Of a stretch of DNA of 43,337 nucleotides, positions 1 through 8,509 are shown one piece after another. The stretch comes from JBCFBK01 sp038562555 (lineage in GTDB: Bacteria > Bacteroidota > Bacteroidia > Bacteroidales > Prolixibacteraceae). The translations under genes were made by a program, and so were the position numbers. The stretch is from NCBI GenBank assembly GCA_038562555.1, contig JBCFBK010000050.1:1-43337 (forward strand), written 5' to 3'. The first letter of the stretch is position 1; every line of letters starts with the position of its first letter. The notes under the pieces were generated by a model. That model had not been told where the DNA came from. It worked only from the letters and a program-made list of their open reading frames with translations, and made no database searches.

Positions 1-1
1 G

Positions 2-826
2 TTTACCCGCATCGGGCCGGAGCTGCGTTTTATCACCTACACCGCGCTGAACGACGAAATCAATCAGGTTCCCGATGCCGAAGTGAATGCGTATAAAGCT
101 GAGCTGGAAGCGAAACATCCGGTGATGGAAGATGTGGACGACGGGAAATTCCAGGCTGCGGTTCGCGGATCGCTCGGACTGGCCCGGCTCACCGAACGAC
201 TGGGCGTCGACATCATGGTTTTTAATGATATTGATGTGGCCATGTTCGAACTGATTGGCCACCGCCCGAGCTTTTACCCGGAAGCTTACGAGCGAATGAA
301 ATCGGTTTTGGTTCCCGAAGCCGACATGGGCGCGGGGATCATCACCTATGTGCTGAAGCTGATCAGCGGCAAACGCGTCAACTTTATCGAGCCGTTTCAT
401 ATTGAAGCTGAAAAAGGTACGTTCGCTGCAGGACACGCCGGTCCGAACGATCATACCGATCCTGATTTTCAGAAGAACGTCATCATTTCAAGGGACGTCC
501 GTTTTGCCAAAACCCGGTATAAATACGCGGGTGCTCCCTTTGCCTGGTACCGCATTCCGGCGGGACGTAAAACGATGGTCCAGCTGGTTGAGGCCAACGG
601 AAAATACAAACTGGTTGCCACACTGGTCGATTCGCTGGAAGGGAAACACCTGTTCGCCACTTATTCACACAGTATCTTCCGGCCGCTTGTGCCGGTCAAA
701 GAGCTGTTTGAACGGATCCTGAAAATCGGCACCACCCAGCATTTTGCCCTTGCCGACGGCAACTACCTGAAAGAACTTTCGGTTTTTGCCGAAATGATGG
801 GATTTGAATATTACGAGATAGCATAA
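2..826 (+). CDS. Fucose/arabinose isomerase-like sugar isomerase, C-terminal part (5' end outside window)
   Basis: The frame is open to the left edge, so only the last 274 or so codons are present; the GTG at 83 is internal, not a start. The visible part resembles the C-terminal half of the L-fucose/L-arabinose isomerase-like fold, which interconverts aldoses and ketoses in the cytoplasm using a divalent metal. Acidic and histidine-rich segments of the expected kind are seen: FNDIDVAMFELIGHRPSF, then FHIEAEKGTFAAGHAGPNDH. The stop is 39 bases before a mannose-6-phosphate isomerase-like gene, itself overlapping a ROK kinase, so the three probably form one sugar-catabolic operon. The family call rests on motif resemblance only and the substrate cannot be read. 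No signal peptide can be judged because the N terminus is missing. Confidence 0.6.
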   Translation, partial: FTRIGPELRFITYTALNDEINQVPDAEVNAYKAELEAKHPVMEDVDDGKFQAAVRGSLGLARLTERLGVDIMVFNDIDVAMFELIGHRPSFYPEAYERMKSVLVPEADMGAGIITYVLKLISGKRVNFIEPFHIEAEKGTFAAGHAGPNDHTDPDFQKNVIISRDVRFAKTRYKYAGAPFAWYRIPAGRKTMVQLVEANGKYKLVATLVDSLEGKHLFATYSHSIFRPLVPVKELFERILKIGTTQHFALADGNYLKELSVFAEMMGFEYYEIA

Positions 827-865
827 GAACAGAGAATAAAAACTAACGAAAAGGAGAAAATTGCA

Positions 866-2728
866 ATGAGTTTCATGTTTAACCCACACCCCTACGATGA
901 TCCGACAGCGGTCAACCGCCCCAGGCTTTCAGCGGAAGTAATCAACTCGATCGTTTCCGGTACAAAAGAAGCTGCAGGCCAACTGGCGAATGCCATTTTA
1001 AAAAAGCTCGAAAAGGGCAATGCTGTTGTGGCATTGGACGGATATACCGGCGCCCGGTTCGACCAGACCATTCACCTGCTTTCGCAGAACCTGAGGTTGA
1101 AATCGATCGAAATAGAAGCCTTCGATTTTAAAGATGTGCTGAAAACAGCCGGCGAGCTTGACAGGCTTTTTGCTGAAAATCTGGCGGAGGACAGGGAGAA
1201 AGACCCGGTTTTGCTTTACGGGAAATTGTTTAAAGGCAGTTACGAAGATGTGTTCGACGCGGAGAAGCTGGCTCAGTTTGAAGCCAGGGTACGCGAGTTC
1301 AAAAAATCAGGCGGACAGAAGGTTTTCATCGTTTCCGGGTTTGGTTGCACCATCCGGCAGTTACGTCCCAATTACGACCTGATCTGCTATTTTGATGTGA
1401 CTCCCAAGGAAGTGATCCTGAGGGCGCGAAAAGGGATGTTTGCCAACCTGGGCGATTGCGTGGCAAAACCCATCAAGGCGCTTTTGCGGAGATGTTATTA
1501 CATCGACTTTGAATTGGCCGGCCACCTGCGCTGGGAACTGATTAAAAACAATGCGATCGATTTCTATGTTGCCGCCAACGACCTGAATAAGTTGCAGCTG
1601 ATTCCGCGCGAATCGTTCGGAGCCATTACATCCGCTCTTGTGAAATGTCCGATGCGCTGCAAGCCGGTTTACATCGAGGGCATTTGGGGAGGTCATTACA
1701 TTAAGAAACTCAGGAATCTTCCCGATAACATGGTCAACGCGGCCTGGGTGTTCGATCTCATCCCGCTCGAAGTCAGCATTGTGGTCGAAGCCGGTAAGCA
1801 GCTGATTGAATTTCCGTTCTTCACCTTCGTACAGAAAGAAGGAACGGGACTGATGGGCGATGACTGTGTCAAAAAGTTCGGCGGTTACTTCCCGATCCGG
1901 TTTAATTATGACGATTCCTACCACAGTAGCGGCAACATGTCGATCCAGGTGCATTCGGGGCATAATTACAACGTTGAAAATTACGGGGAATTTGGGCGCC
2001 AGGACGAAAGCTATTACATTGTTGCAACCGGCCATGGTGCAAAAACCTATGTGGGTTTTAATGAGGGGATCGATCCCAAAGAGTTTATCGCCGAGGTTAA
2101 AAAGTCGGAAAGGGAATTCACGCCGGTCGATTATCAGAAATACGTCAGTCACGTCGAATCTGTACCCGGAGTACAGGTGATGTTGCCGGCCGGAACCATC
2201 CATTCATCAGGCCGCAACCAGGTGATCCTGGAAATTGGAAGTCTTTCTGTTGGCTCGTACACCTATAAAATGTATGATTACCTGCGTGCCGACCTGGATG
2301 GAATACCACGGCCTATCCACACTTATCACGGCGAGAAGGTATTGCGCACAGAACGCACCACCTCGTGGGTGAAGGAAAACCTGGTTCGGGAACCCCGCCT
2401 CGTTGAAAGCGGCGACGGTTGGGCCGAATACATTGTGGGCGAGCACGACCTGCTGTACTTCAGCCTGCGCCGCCTTGAATTCGAAAAGGAAATCCAAGGC
2501 AACACCAATGGGAAATTCCATGTATTGACGCTCGTTGACGGTGAAAAGGTTGAGGTTCAGTCGCTGGATAACCCTGAACTGAGCTACACCCAAAACTACC
2601 TCGATGTAGTGGTCGTTCCCGCAAATATGGGGCGTTATGTGGTGAAGAACCTGGGTAACCAGCCGGTGTGCATCCATAAAACAATGTTAAAAGATGGTTT
2701 CGTCGATGACAGCGTACTTGATTATTGA
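866..2728 (+). CDS. Degenerate P-loop kinase-like domain fused to class I mannose-6-phosphate isomerase
   Basis: A 620-residue protein, about twice the size of a minimal ManA. Residues about 20-245 look like a uridine-kinase/P-loop domain, but the Walker A position reads DGYTGARF (58-65), so the usual Lys-Ser/Thr is Arg-Phe. From about residue 265 it is a class I phosphomannose isomerase cupin (mannose-6-P to fructose-6-P). All expected zinc ligands can be placed: Gln361 and His363 in SIQVH, Glu381 in DESYYIV, and His446 in LPAGTIHSSG. The start ATG follows AAGGAGAAAATTGCA, a good ribosome binding site. It sits between an isomerase and a ROK kinase, which fits import and phosphorylation of a hexose feeding this isomerase. 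The N-terminal half is probably regulatory or structural rather than a working kinase (inference). The isomerase half is confident. Confidence 0.8.
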   Translation: MSFMFNPHPYDDPTAVNRPRLSAEVINSIVSGTKEAAGQLANAILKKLEKGNAVVALDGYTGARFDQTIHLLSQNLRLKSIEIEAFDFKDVLKTAGELDRLFAENLAEDREKDPVLLYGKLFKGSYEDVFDAEKLAQFEARVREFKKSGGQKVFIVSGFGCTIRQLRPNYDLICYFDVTPKEVILRARKGMFANLGDCVAKPIKALLRRCYYIDFELAGHLRWELIKNNAIDFYVAANDLNKLQLIPRESFGAITSALVKCPMRCKPVYIEGIWGGHYIKKLRNLPDNMVNAAWVFDLIPLEVSIVVEAGKQLIEFPFFTFVQKEGTGLMGDDCVKKFGGYFPIRFNYDDSYHSSGNMSIQVHSGHNYNVENYGEFGRQDESYYIVATGHGAKTYVGFNEGIDPKEFIAEVKKSEREFTPVDYQKYVSHVESVPGVQVMLPAGTIHSSGRNQVILEIGSLSVGSYTYKMYDYLRADLDGIPRPIHTYHGEKVLRTERTTSWVKENLVREPRLVESGDGWAEYIVGEHDLLYFSLRRLEFEKEIQGNTNGKFHVLTLVDGEKVEVQSLDNPELSYTQNYLDVVVVPANMGRYVVKNLGNQPVCIHKTMLKDGFVDDSVLDY

Positions 2729-3605
2729 TGCCGGAGGTACGTTTCTTAAATCGGCAGTGCTTGACTTATCCGGGAATGTTTTCCCGGGTTCGGCCCTCTC
2801 GGTACCGTCTTTTTCAGACGGAACCAAAGAGCAGGTCCTTGGGGCATTTGGTGAGATTATTGGGAAGTGCTTGAACTATATTGGAATGAGGGAGATGGAG
2901 TTGAAAGGCGTCGGGATTGCGTTTCCCGGCCCTTTCAACATTTATCAGGCAACCCCGCTGATGCAGCACAAATTCAAATCGATTTACGGGCTTGACCTTC
3001 GGGAGCATTTTTATGAAATTACCGGAATCTCGCGCGATATTCCCATCCGGTTCATGCACGATGCCAACGCCGTACTGCTCGGCGAGATCTGGAAAGGCAA
3101 CGCTCAGGGATATGCCAATGCGGCCGCGGTGACCTTAGGTACCGGGCTGGGATTTGCAGTCTCTGAAAACGGAAAGGTCCTTTGCAATGAAATAGGCGGG
3201 CCTTTTCTTTCGATTTTCAAGCTTCCTTATAAAGACGGGATTCTGGAAGACTACACCGCCAAACGCGGCTTTGTGCGGTTATACCGGGAACTGAGCGGGA
3301 CGACGGGCGAAATTGAGGTGTCAGAGATCGGGAACAGGGCCGGCCAGGGAGATGAAGCGGCTTTGCAGACCTTCCGGGAAGTCGGGAAAATCCTGTCAGA
3401 AACACTGGGCGGGATTTTGGCTCAGCGAAAAACAAAGTGCCTGCTTTTCTGCGGTCAGATTTCACGTTCATTCCACCTGCTGGAACCCTCGCTAAGGGAA
3501 GGTTTGAAGGAAGTAGCCTGCCTGCAAAAGATTTCGACAGTGAAAAGCATTGACCATGCAGCTTTGCTGGGTGCGCTCCGCAATATCGGGGCAGACCTGA
3601 GTTGA
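2706..3605 (+). CDS. ROK-family sugar kinase
   Basis: About 299 residues with the ASKHA fold of ROK kinases: phosphate-binding LIIDAGGTFLKSAV at the N terminus, GVGIAFPGPFN, then the catalytic-Asp segment FMHDANAVLLGE and the second phosphate loop VTLGTGLGFAV. The Cys-rich zinc motif of many glucokinases (CxCGxxGC) is absent; the equivalent place reads NEIGGPFLSIF, so this is a non-zinc ROK subgroup. It probably phosphorylates a hexose or amino sugar in the cytoplasm. The gene overlaps the preceding isomerase; ATG at 2694 and ATG at 2706 are both possible, and I chose 2706 because it places the first beta strand directly at the N terminus. The overlap implies translational coupling and joint function with the isomerase. 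Confidence 0.8.
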   Translation: MTAYLIIDAGGTFLKSAVLDLSGNVFPGSALSVPSFSDGTKEQVLGAFGEIIGKCLNYIGMREMELKGVGIAFPGPFNIYQATPLMQHKFKSIYGLDLREHFYEITGISRDIPIRFMHDANAVLLGEIWKGNAQGYANAAAVTLGTGLGFAVSENGKVLCNEIGGPFLSIFKLPYKDGILEDYTAKRGFVRLYRELSGTTGEIEVSEIGNRAGQGDEAALQTFREVGKILSETLGGILAQRKTKCLLFCGQISRSFHLLEPSLREGLKEVACLQKISTVKSIDHAALLGALRNIGADLS

Positions 3606-3748
3606 CTATTTGCCGGATCAGACCGGGAGGTCTTTGAATCTTAACCTGCCTGCCTGTAACATCGAATTGCACGTCATTGAAAAGCTGTCTGGAGGCAATG
3701 AAACCGGAAATGCAAGCTGTAATTGGTTAAAATTGAAACTAATAACAC

Positions 3749-4280
3749 ATGAAGAGAGTCATCGTTTTTTTTATCAGCATCACGATCAGCAGCCTGACTA
3801 TGGCACAATATCAAAACATTAACTGGGATTCATTCCGGTATTCAGGGCCGGGACTGAAGCAGGCGGGCTGGCTGGCCAAGCGACACGCTGGTGAGATCCA
3901 ATCGTCACCCTGGTCGGTGGGCTGTGAAACGCCGTTAAACCCGTGGGGAACTGAATTATCATTCAACAGCGTATGGGGCACTGACCGTTGCCGGATTCAA
4001 GAAAGAAGGTTCGCCTGTCGTCATGCTTTGGTACAAAGACCGGATCCCCGGCGATGAATTTAAATGGGACCCGGTTAACATCACCATCGAGAATCTCAAC
4101 TTTTGCGATCCCGTTTATGTGGAGATGATTTCAGGCAAGGTTTATGAAATTGATAAGGCTGACTGGGCAAACAAGGGCAATAACCTGGAGCTGCGAAACC
4201 TTCCCGTGTGGGACAGCGTGATGATGATCGCCGAACGCCGGCACACCCTCACCCAAGGATCAGCGAAGGAGCACCGATAG
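3749..4280 (+). pseudogene. Wrecked secreted glycoside hydrolase (internal deletion plus frameshift)
   Basis: Two frames together give the two ends of one secreted enzyme. The first begins with a signal peptide (MKRVIVFFISITISSLTMAQ) and then FRYSGPGLKQAGWLAKRHAG. Near 3960 the sense switches by a frame, after which TAYGALTVAGFKKEG, MLWYKDRIPGDEF and DPVYVEMISGKVYEI follow, ending in LPVWDSVMMIAER. That tail matches the C-terminal beta domain I recall in Bacteroidota clan-A (GH39-like) hydrolases. The whole TIM-barrel centre is missing: only about 175 codons remain of an expected 400 or more. So it is a dead gene with both a deletion and a frameshift. It follows the sugar cassette by 143 bases. 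The family name is from memory; the broken state is seen directly. Confidence 0.7.
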
Positions 4281-4369
4281 ATCAGCGAACGATGGGAATG
4301 AGCACTTTTCGTTATCTTGTTAGATGTAGTTGGCCCGGCATCGTGGCTTTACGGAACAGGCTGCGATCT

Positions 4370-4834
4370 TTAATCGTGCCCGGTTAAAACGGCGATCGCA
4401 TCAATTTCAATCTGCATGTTGTCAAGTGCAAGGCGGGGGACCGGGATAAGCGTATTCACCGGGAAGTTCTTCTTTGGCCATATTTTTTCAAATTCTTCCA
4501 CGATGACCTGAAGCTTGCCGGCATCATGGTCTACGACCAAAGTTGTCACTTTCACGACTGAATTCATATCCAATCCCTGCGATTTCAAAGCAAACTGAAT
4601 ATTCTGCAGGGCATGCCGCACTTGTAACCGAAAGTCAGGACTTAGTCTGCCTTCCTTATTTTCTTCTCCTCCCTGGCCGGCAACGAAGATCAGCTTTGTG
4701 TCAGACGGGACAAGGGCCACATGTGAAAATCCGTATGGACTTGGGTCGAATAGTGGCTCGGGATTGGAAAATTCCTGTGAGTAAATGGTTGATGTGCTCA
4801 TGGCTAATAGAAAATAGATAAATGACTTTTTCAT
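4370..4834 (-). CDS. Exported RidA/YjgF/YER057c-family protein lacking the catalytic arginine
   Basis: A 154-residue protein with a signal peptide (MKKSFIYFLLAMSTSTIYSQ, cleavage after about residue 19) followed by a full RidA fold: VALVPSDTKLIFVAGQGG, RHALQNIQFALKSQGLDMNS, VVKVTTLVVD and MQIEIDAIAVL. Family RidA enzymes hydrolyse reactive enamines/imines using an Arg in a PARS-like motif; here that motif reads PVNT (125-128), so the Arg is Asn. This puts it outside the imine deaminase subgroup, and its export to the periplasm is also unusual. Its role is therefore unknown. It is convergent with the broken hydrolase on its 3' side and faces the islet edge on its 5' side. Confidence 0.8.
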   Translation of the reverse strand: MKKSFIYFLLAMSTSTIYSQEFSNPEPLFDPSPYGFSHVALVPSDTKLIFVAGQGGEENKEGRLSPDFRLQVRHALQNIQFALKSQGLDMNSVVKVTTLVVDHDAGKLQVIVEEFEKIWPKKNFPVNTLIPVPRLALDNMQIEIDAIAVLTGHD

Positions 4835-5010
4835 CCGTTAATAATTTGTTTCCAACTGGTTGTATGGAACTCGCCTGTTGCTGACAATTACGATCATATC
4901 TTCGGGCGTTGAAGAGCAACATGCTCGTTTCATGTTTTCTTTTTTCCTAATAAGGACTGAGAATGCAAAAATTGGACGTCGGCGGATAACAATCTTAGAA
5001 GAAAAAACAA

Positions 5011-5043
5011 AAAACCCGGAAAATCAACGATTTACCGGATTTT
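5011..5043. terminator. Terminator-like hairpin, left copy
   Basis: Arms around the loop AAC pair over the CCGG core (CCGGAAAATC with GATTTACCGG) flanked by A and T runs. It matches the hairpin beyond the intact tRNA-Val at 20547-20579, with a C for T change in the left arm. Confidence 0.6.
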
Positions 5044-5067
5044 GATTCGATTTGGATGCCCCAAAAG

Positions 5068-5103
5068 TGGGTTGTACCGGATTCGAACCTAACCCTGTAA
5101 AGC
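5068..5103 (-). pseudogene. tRNA-Val 3' remnant
   Basis: On the minus strand this reads an anticodon-like CTTTACAGGG, a shortened variable region, GGTTCGAATCC and the acceptor strand ACAACCCA, as in tRNA-Val at 20604-20678. The D-arm and 5' acceptor strand are absent, and the T-stem no longer pairs because of a deletion. The anticodon-loop remnant would read TAC (also Val) rather than GAC, so it may derive from a valine tRNA paralogue or a point change. Confidence 0.7.
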
Positions 5104-5559
5104 GTTGTATTTCTTTGTCTTAATACATATCAAGTCAAGCAACTCACGGAATTACTCAGATGATTAATTTTTAAAGTAAAGATCTGATTATCAATTCTAT
5201 ATTTAAATATACAAAAAATTTTAAATTCTATTGAAATTGCATTTTTCTTTTGTGTACGTCCAATAAATAATACACTCAAGCCGATCTCCAGCCCTTACCA
5301 GTCTACAACGAGCTCATGGTTTCCATCAATAAATTGTTTCGATGGCACGCGAACATGTTCAACTGCAGATTTTTTTCTTTTCGACCTATCATATTCCTAC
5401 CAGCTTTTCCTCAAAGTTGGCAAAAAATTGGGAGTTTTTCTCACCTAAAAATCAAAATTAATCGATATTACACTATTGATATTCAAAAATTTGTGAAAAT
5501 AAATTTGATTTTAACGCTCGACTAATTAAATCCTATAGAAACTTAATGTTCACATGGAT

Positions 5560-8286
5560 TCAATTAAGCATGATTTCATTAACATTGATCCCTTCCAAAC
5601 TAATTCGATTTGGCTTATTTGCCTGATATTCAATCACGATATCCTTCGATTCTCCGGGCAACAGGGAAAAGTAGTTATCGCTGTAAAAGACAGGACTAAC
5701 CAAACTCCCATTTTCAGGATTTACCAGTTTCAACCGATTGAAAAATGCAAGCTTACCGGTGTTGTTTGTTAGATGAATCGTATAAATAGTTTGACTGTTT
5801 TCAACACGTCTTTTCAACCGATAATCTAATTCGGTTTTAGGTAGTTCCGATAAAGCTTCGAAGCCTCCGTGTAAAGGGCCACCAACACTCCAGGGACCTT
5901 CGTACTCATCAGTGGAGCGCCAGTAAAAGGTGTCGGAGATCAGGCTATCCTGCCGATCATACACTTCCAGCTTTATAAAATGTACCGGACTAAGTGTCGC
6001 TGTTGGGATATCAATTTTCAGGAGGTCGTTCACCACTGCATCTTCAGCAACATTTATATAAGTCTCCCTTTCGATGATTATTTTCATATCCATGTTGATC
6101 AAACGGAAATTCACGCGCAGTCCTTCAAAATCCTGGTAGAGCTCATTGTAAACACTCACAGTATTTTTTATAAAGTCGAATTGTGCATGCACAGGTTCCA
6201 AAGCATCCTGCGCAAAATACAAGGCCGCCGTCGGTTCCAAGTACCAGTCCCACATGCGGGAACAAACCTGAGGCGCGGGGCTGTTGTGATACCAAAACAA
6301 AACGCCCGAGGCAAATCGGTCGCCATATTCATACTTGTTTGAGTTCCAGTTTTCCCAAATGCTACGGTACGCCACAGCGCCAACCAATTGTCCTTTTTTC
6401 GCATAATCTTCAATATTGACAGGCTTGCCATATTGTTCCACTGCTGTTTGATACTTAGTGGTCATGTTATGGAAACCATTTCCGTCCAGGTAATCCCATG
6501 TATTTTTTTTAATGGGCCATAAATCATCTTCTGGCATCATCTTCCGTAGGGATTCGATCACCGGCAGACATGCGGTTCCATATTCGGGGCAAAAACCGTC
6601 AATACGGCTGCCCCGTTCCGAAGCTGTGTTATCGTAGTATTGCATGGGGTTTTCATATTTGTAGGGGCTGCCATCATGTACCCCGCAACATTCCGACTGA
6701 AATTGATAACCGCGCGTTCCGTCCAGGTGCTCCAGGATGATTTTAATACCCAGGATATCGTCCTGCTCATTCGAAGAAACATAATAGGCCAAACTCGGAT
6801 GATTTCGGATTCTTCGGACCGTAGACCGGACGTTATTAAAATAAGTCGCAGTATCAAGCGGCGGATTGGTATCACCGGTCATCCAGAACTCGTGCCAAAC
6901 CAAAACACCCATTTCATCACAAAGGTCAAAGAAATAGTCTGACTCGCTGATTCCGCCTCCCCATAACCGGAGCATGTTTATCCCGGCTTGTTTTGTATAT
7001 CGGAGTTGTGCGTAAGTCCGTTCTTTTGACATGCGCAACATAGCTTCCGGAATCCAATTGGAACCTCGAATAAAAAGCTTTTTGCCGTTGACGTAAAAAA
7101 TGCGCGACTGATCAGGCGTATTCCGGTCGGATCGAATGTCACGGATACCAAAACGCTTTGATACTGTATCCGACACTTTACCATCAGCTTTTGCTGTGAG
7201 GTTCAACATATACAGGTACTGTTCGCCTTTATTGACAGGCCACCAAAGCTTTGGGTTTTCAATTACGAGTTGGCCATATTCTTCCGGAGTGAACGTAACT
7301 TTCTTCTTTTCACCGCCTTTCAGCTTCATTTCTTTACGGATGCTAATGGAAGTATTTTCAATTTCAGCAAGCAGTTGCACTGTCTTTTCTTTACTGCTGT
7401 TATTAGAAACTTCAACAGAAATAGTCTCCTGAGCCGGCGACAACTGTGGAATAGGAAGGCTTGATTTTACAAAAGGATTTTCGAGAGTAACCGGTCCTGT
7501 TGCAAATACTTTTACATCGCGCCAAATGCCGGTATTGCGGTCGCGGATGCCATCATGAAAGGTAAAGTCCCAGCCAGCAGTCATTAGCATGGTTACATTT
7601 TTGCCGATTTTTCCATCACCTCCGTTCCGGTTTTCATTGGCTGCAGCATTTTCCTTGCTTCGGCTTTGCACTGTTCCGGGAAACTCTACTGGTTCAACCG
7701 AAACGGCCAGACAGTTCTCTCCATCCAGCGTTATGAAGCGACTAATGTCGAACTTCATTTGAAGAAACATACCTTTGATGCTTCCTAGCTTATGTCCATT
7801 CAACCAAACATCTGCCAAGTAGTTTACTCCGTCGAATTGAAGCCAGACAGACTTTTCTTTAAAATCTTTAGGAACCGAAAATGTTGTTCGGTACCAAAAA
7901 TGGTAAAACTCACGACCGATATCGGCAATATCCGGGATCAGTTTATTGCTCCGTTTGTTGTTTTGCCCGAAATAGGGTTCCGCAAATTCTCCATTGGCTA
8001 CCAAGCTATTTAATACCGTACCCGGAACAATGGCAGGCTGCCACGTTTCAGTATTAAAAGTTGCCAGCGAAACTTCTTCACCTCCCACATTCAGTTCATT
8101 GACTCGTTTAGCTTTCCAGTGGTATCCCGATCCATTATCGGCATGCGTGCTAAGTATTAGTATGGATGGTGATTCTTTTTTTTCAGATGCCATCAGCAAA
8201 CTTTTTTGTGCTGAGGTGCTTAATAAAAAAAGAACGAGGAGAAGGATCTTGATTTTGTAGTTGACAAACGGATGCATATGTTTCAT
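5560..8286 (-). CDS. GH2 glycoside hydrolase, beta-mannosidase / exo-beta-glucosaminidase type
   Basis: A 908-residue exported protein (hydrophobic KIKILLLVLFLLSTSA near the N terminus). Order: sugar-binding jelly roll (about 55-265, WYRTTFSVPKDF, WLNGHKLGSIKGM), Ig-like domain (about 270-385), TIM barrel from about 390 (INMLRLWGGGISESDYFF, VLVWHEFWMTGD) and C-terminal beta domains. The acid/base Glu is at 507 in SSNEQDD and the likely nucleophile Glu568 in CPEYG. The WGGG and NEQ signatures match the GH2 branch with mannosylglycoprotein endo-beta-mannosidase, beta-mannosidase and exo-beta-D-glucosaminidase. It is last in the SusCD locus, 223 bases after the GH130 gene, and probably works in the periplasm on oligosaccharides imported by SusC. 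Beta-mannoside activity is favoured by the GH130 neighbour; exact specificity is unknown. Confidence 0.85.
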   Translation of the reverse strand: MKHMHPFVNYKIKILLLVLFLLSTSAQKSLLMASEKKESPSILILSTHADNGSGYHWKAKRVNELNVGGEEVSLATFNTETWQPAIVPGTVLNSLVANGEFAEPYFGQNNKRSNKLIPDIADIGREFYHFWYRTTFSVPKDFKEKSVWLQFDGVNYLADVWLNGHKLGSIKGMFLQMKFDISRFITLDGENCLAVSVEPVEFPGTVQSRSKENAAANENRNGGDGKIGKNVTMLMTAGWDFTFHDGIRDRNTGIWRDVKVFATGPVTLENPFVKSSLPIPQLSPAQETISVEVSNNSSKEKTVQLLAEIENTSISIRKEMKLKGGEKKKVTFTPEEYGQLVIENPKLWWPVNKGEQYLYMLNLTAKADGKVSDTVSKRFGIRDIRSDRNTPDQSRIFYVNGKKLFIRGSNWIPEAMLRMSKERTYAQLRYTKQAGINMLRLWGGGISESDYFFDLCDEMGVLVWHEFWMTGDTNPPLDTATYFNNVRSTVRRIRNHPSLAYYVSSNEQDDILGIKIILEHLDGTRGYQFQSECCGVHDGSPYKYENPMQYYDNTASERGSRIDGFCPEYGTACLPVIESLRKMMPEDDLWPIKKNTWDYLDGNGFHNMTTKYQTAVEQYGKPVNIEDYAKKGQLVGAVAYRSIWENWNSNKYEYGDRFASGVLFWYHNSPAPQVCSRMWDWYLEPTAALYFAQDALEPVHAQFDFIKNTVSVYNELYQDFEGLRVNFRLINMDMKIIIERETYINVAEDAVVNDLLKIDIPTATLSPVHFIKLEVYDRQDSLISDTFYWRSTDEYEGPWSVGGPLHGGFEALSELPKTELDYRLKRRVENSQTIYTIHLTNNTGKLAFFNRLKLVNPENGSLVSPVFYSDNYFSLLPGESKDIVIEYQANKPNRISLEGINVNEIMLN

Positions 8287-8509
8287 TTAAATAATAAATG
8301 ATTGTTTGGATAAAATCTATTTTTGAGAAATTCCTCACAAAGAGTTCGGGCTTTTGAAAACCCTAAAACTTCTGTTGACTTTGATTTAGGCAACTATAAG
8401 CAATCAATATGAAGAACGTTTTATCTTGACGTGACCAGCAAAAAACGGGAGAAACAGTGACATCGTCTTTCTCATCGCCCCATTTGCCTAAAATCACTCA
8501 TATCATTTC

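Larger units (their letters stand above)
5003..5103. repeat. Left copy of 15.5-kb-spaced direct repeat (terminator plus tRNA-Val 3' part)
   Basis: Nearly identical to 20541-20646 over the hairpin and the following GATTCGATTTGG, then again over GTGGGTTGTA, GGATTCGAACC and TACCCTGT-like sequence. A roughly 15-base segment between the blocks has diverged, and about 10 bases of the tRNA variable/T-arm region are missing in this copy. It is direct (same orientation) relative to the right copy. Confidence 0.8.
4835..5559. other. Intergenic region at the left islet boundary
   Basis: No credible gene in 725 bases; the short open frames have no start context or recognisable product. It contains the left direct-repeat copy (terminator hairpin plus broken tRNA, annotated separately). 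From about 5105 rightwards the DNA becomes strikingly AT-rich, for example 5190-5240 and 5440-5540. The composition change coincides with the repeat and marks the probable edge of imported DNA. Confidence 0.7.

Noticed and set aside
1361..2203. 280-codon open frame antisense to the isomerase gene
   Set aside because: It is a shadow of the sense gene's codon pattern; no family motifs, no start context, and the sense frame has all isomerase ligands.
5068..5103. Functional tRNA at the left repeat
   Set aside because: The 5' half is absent and the T-stem does not pair.
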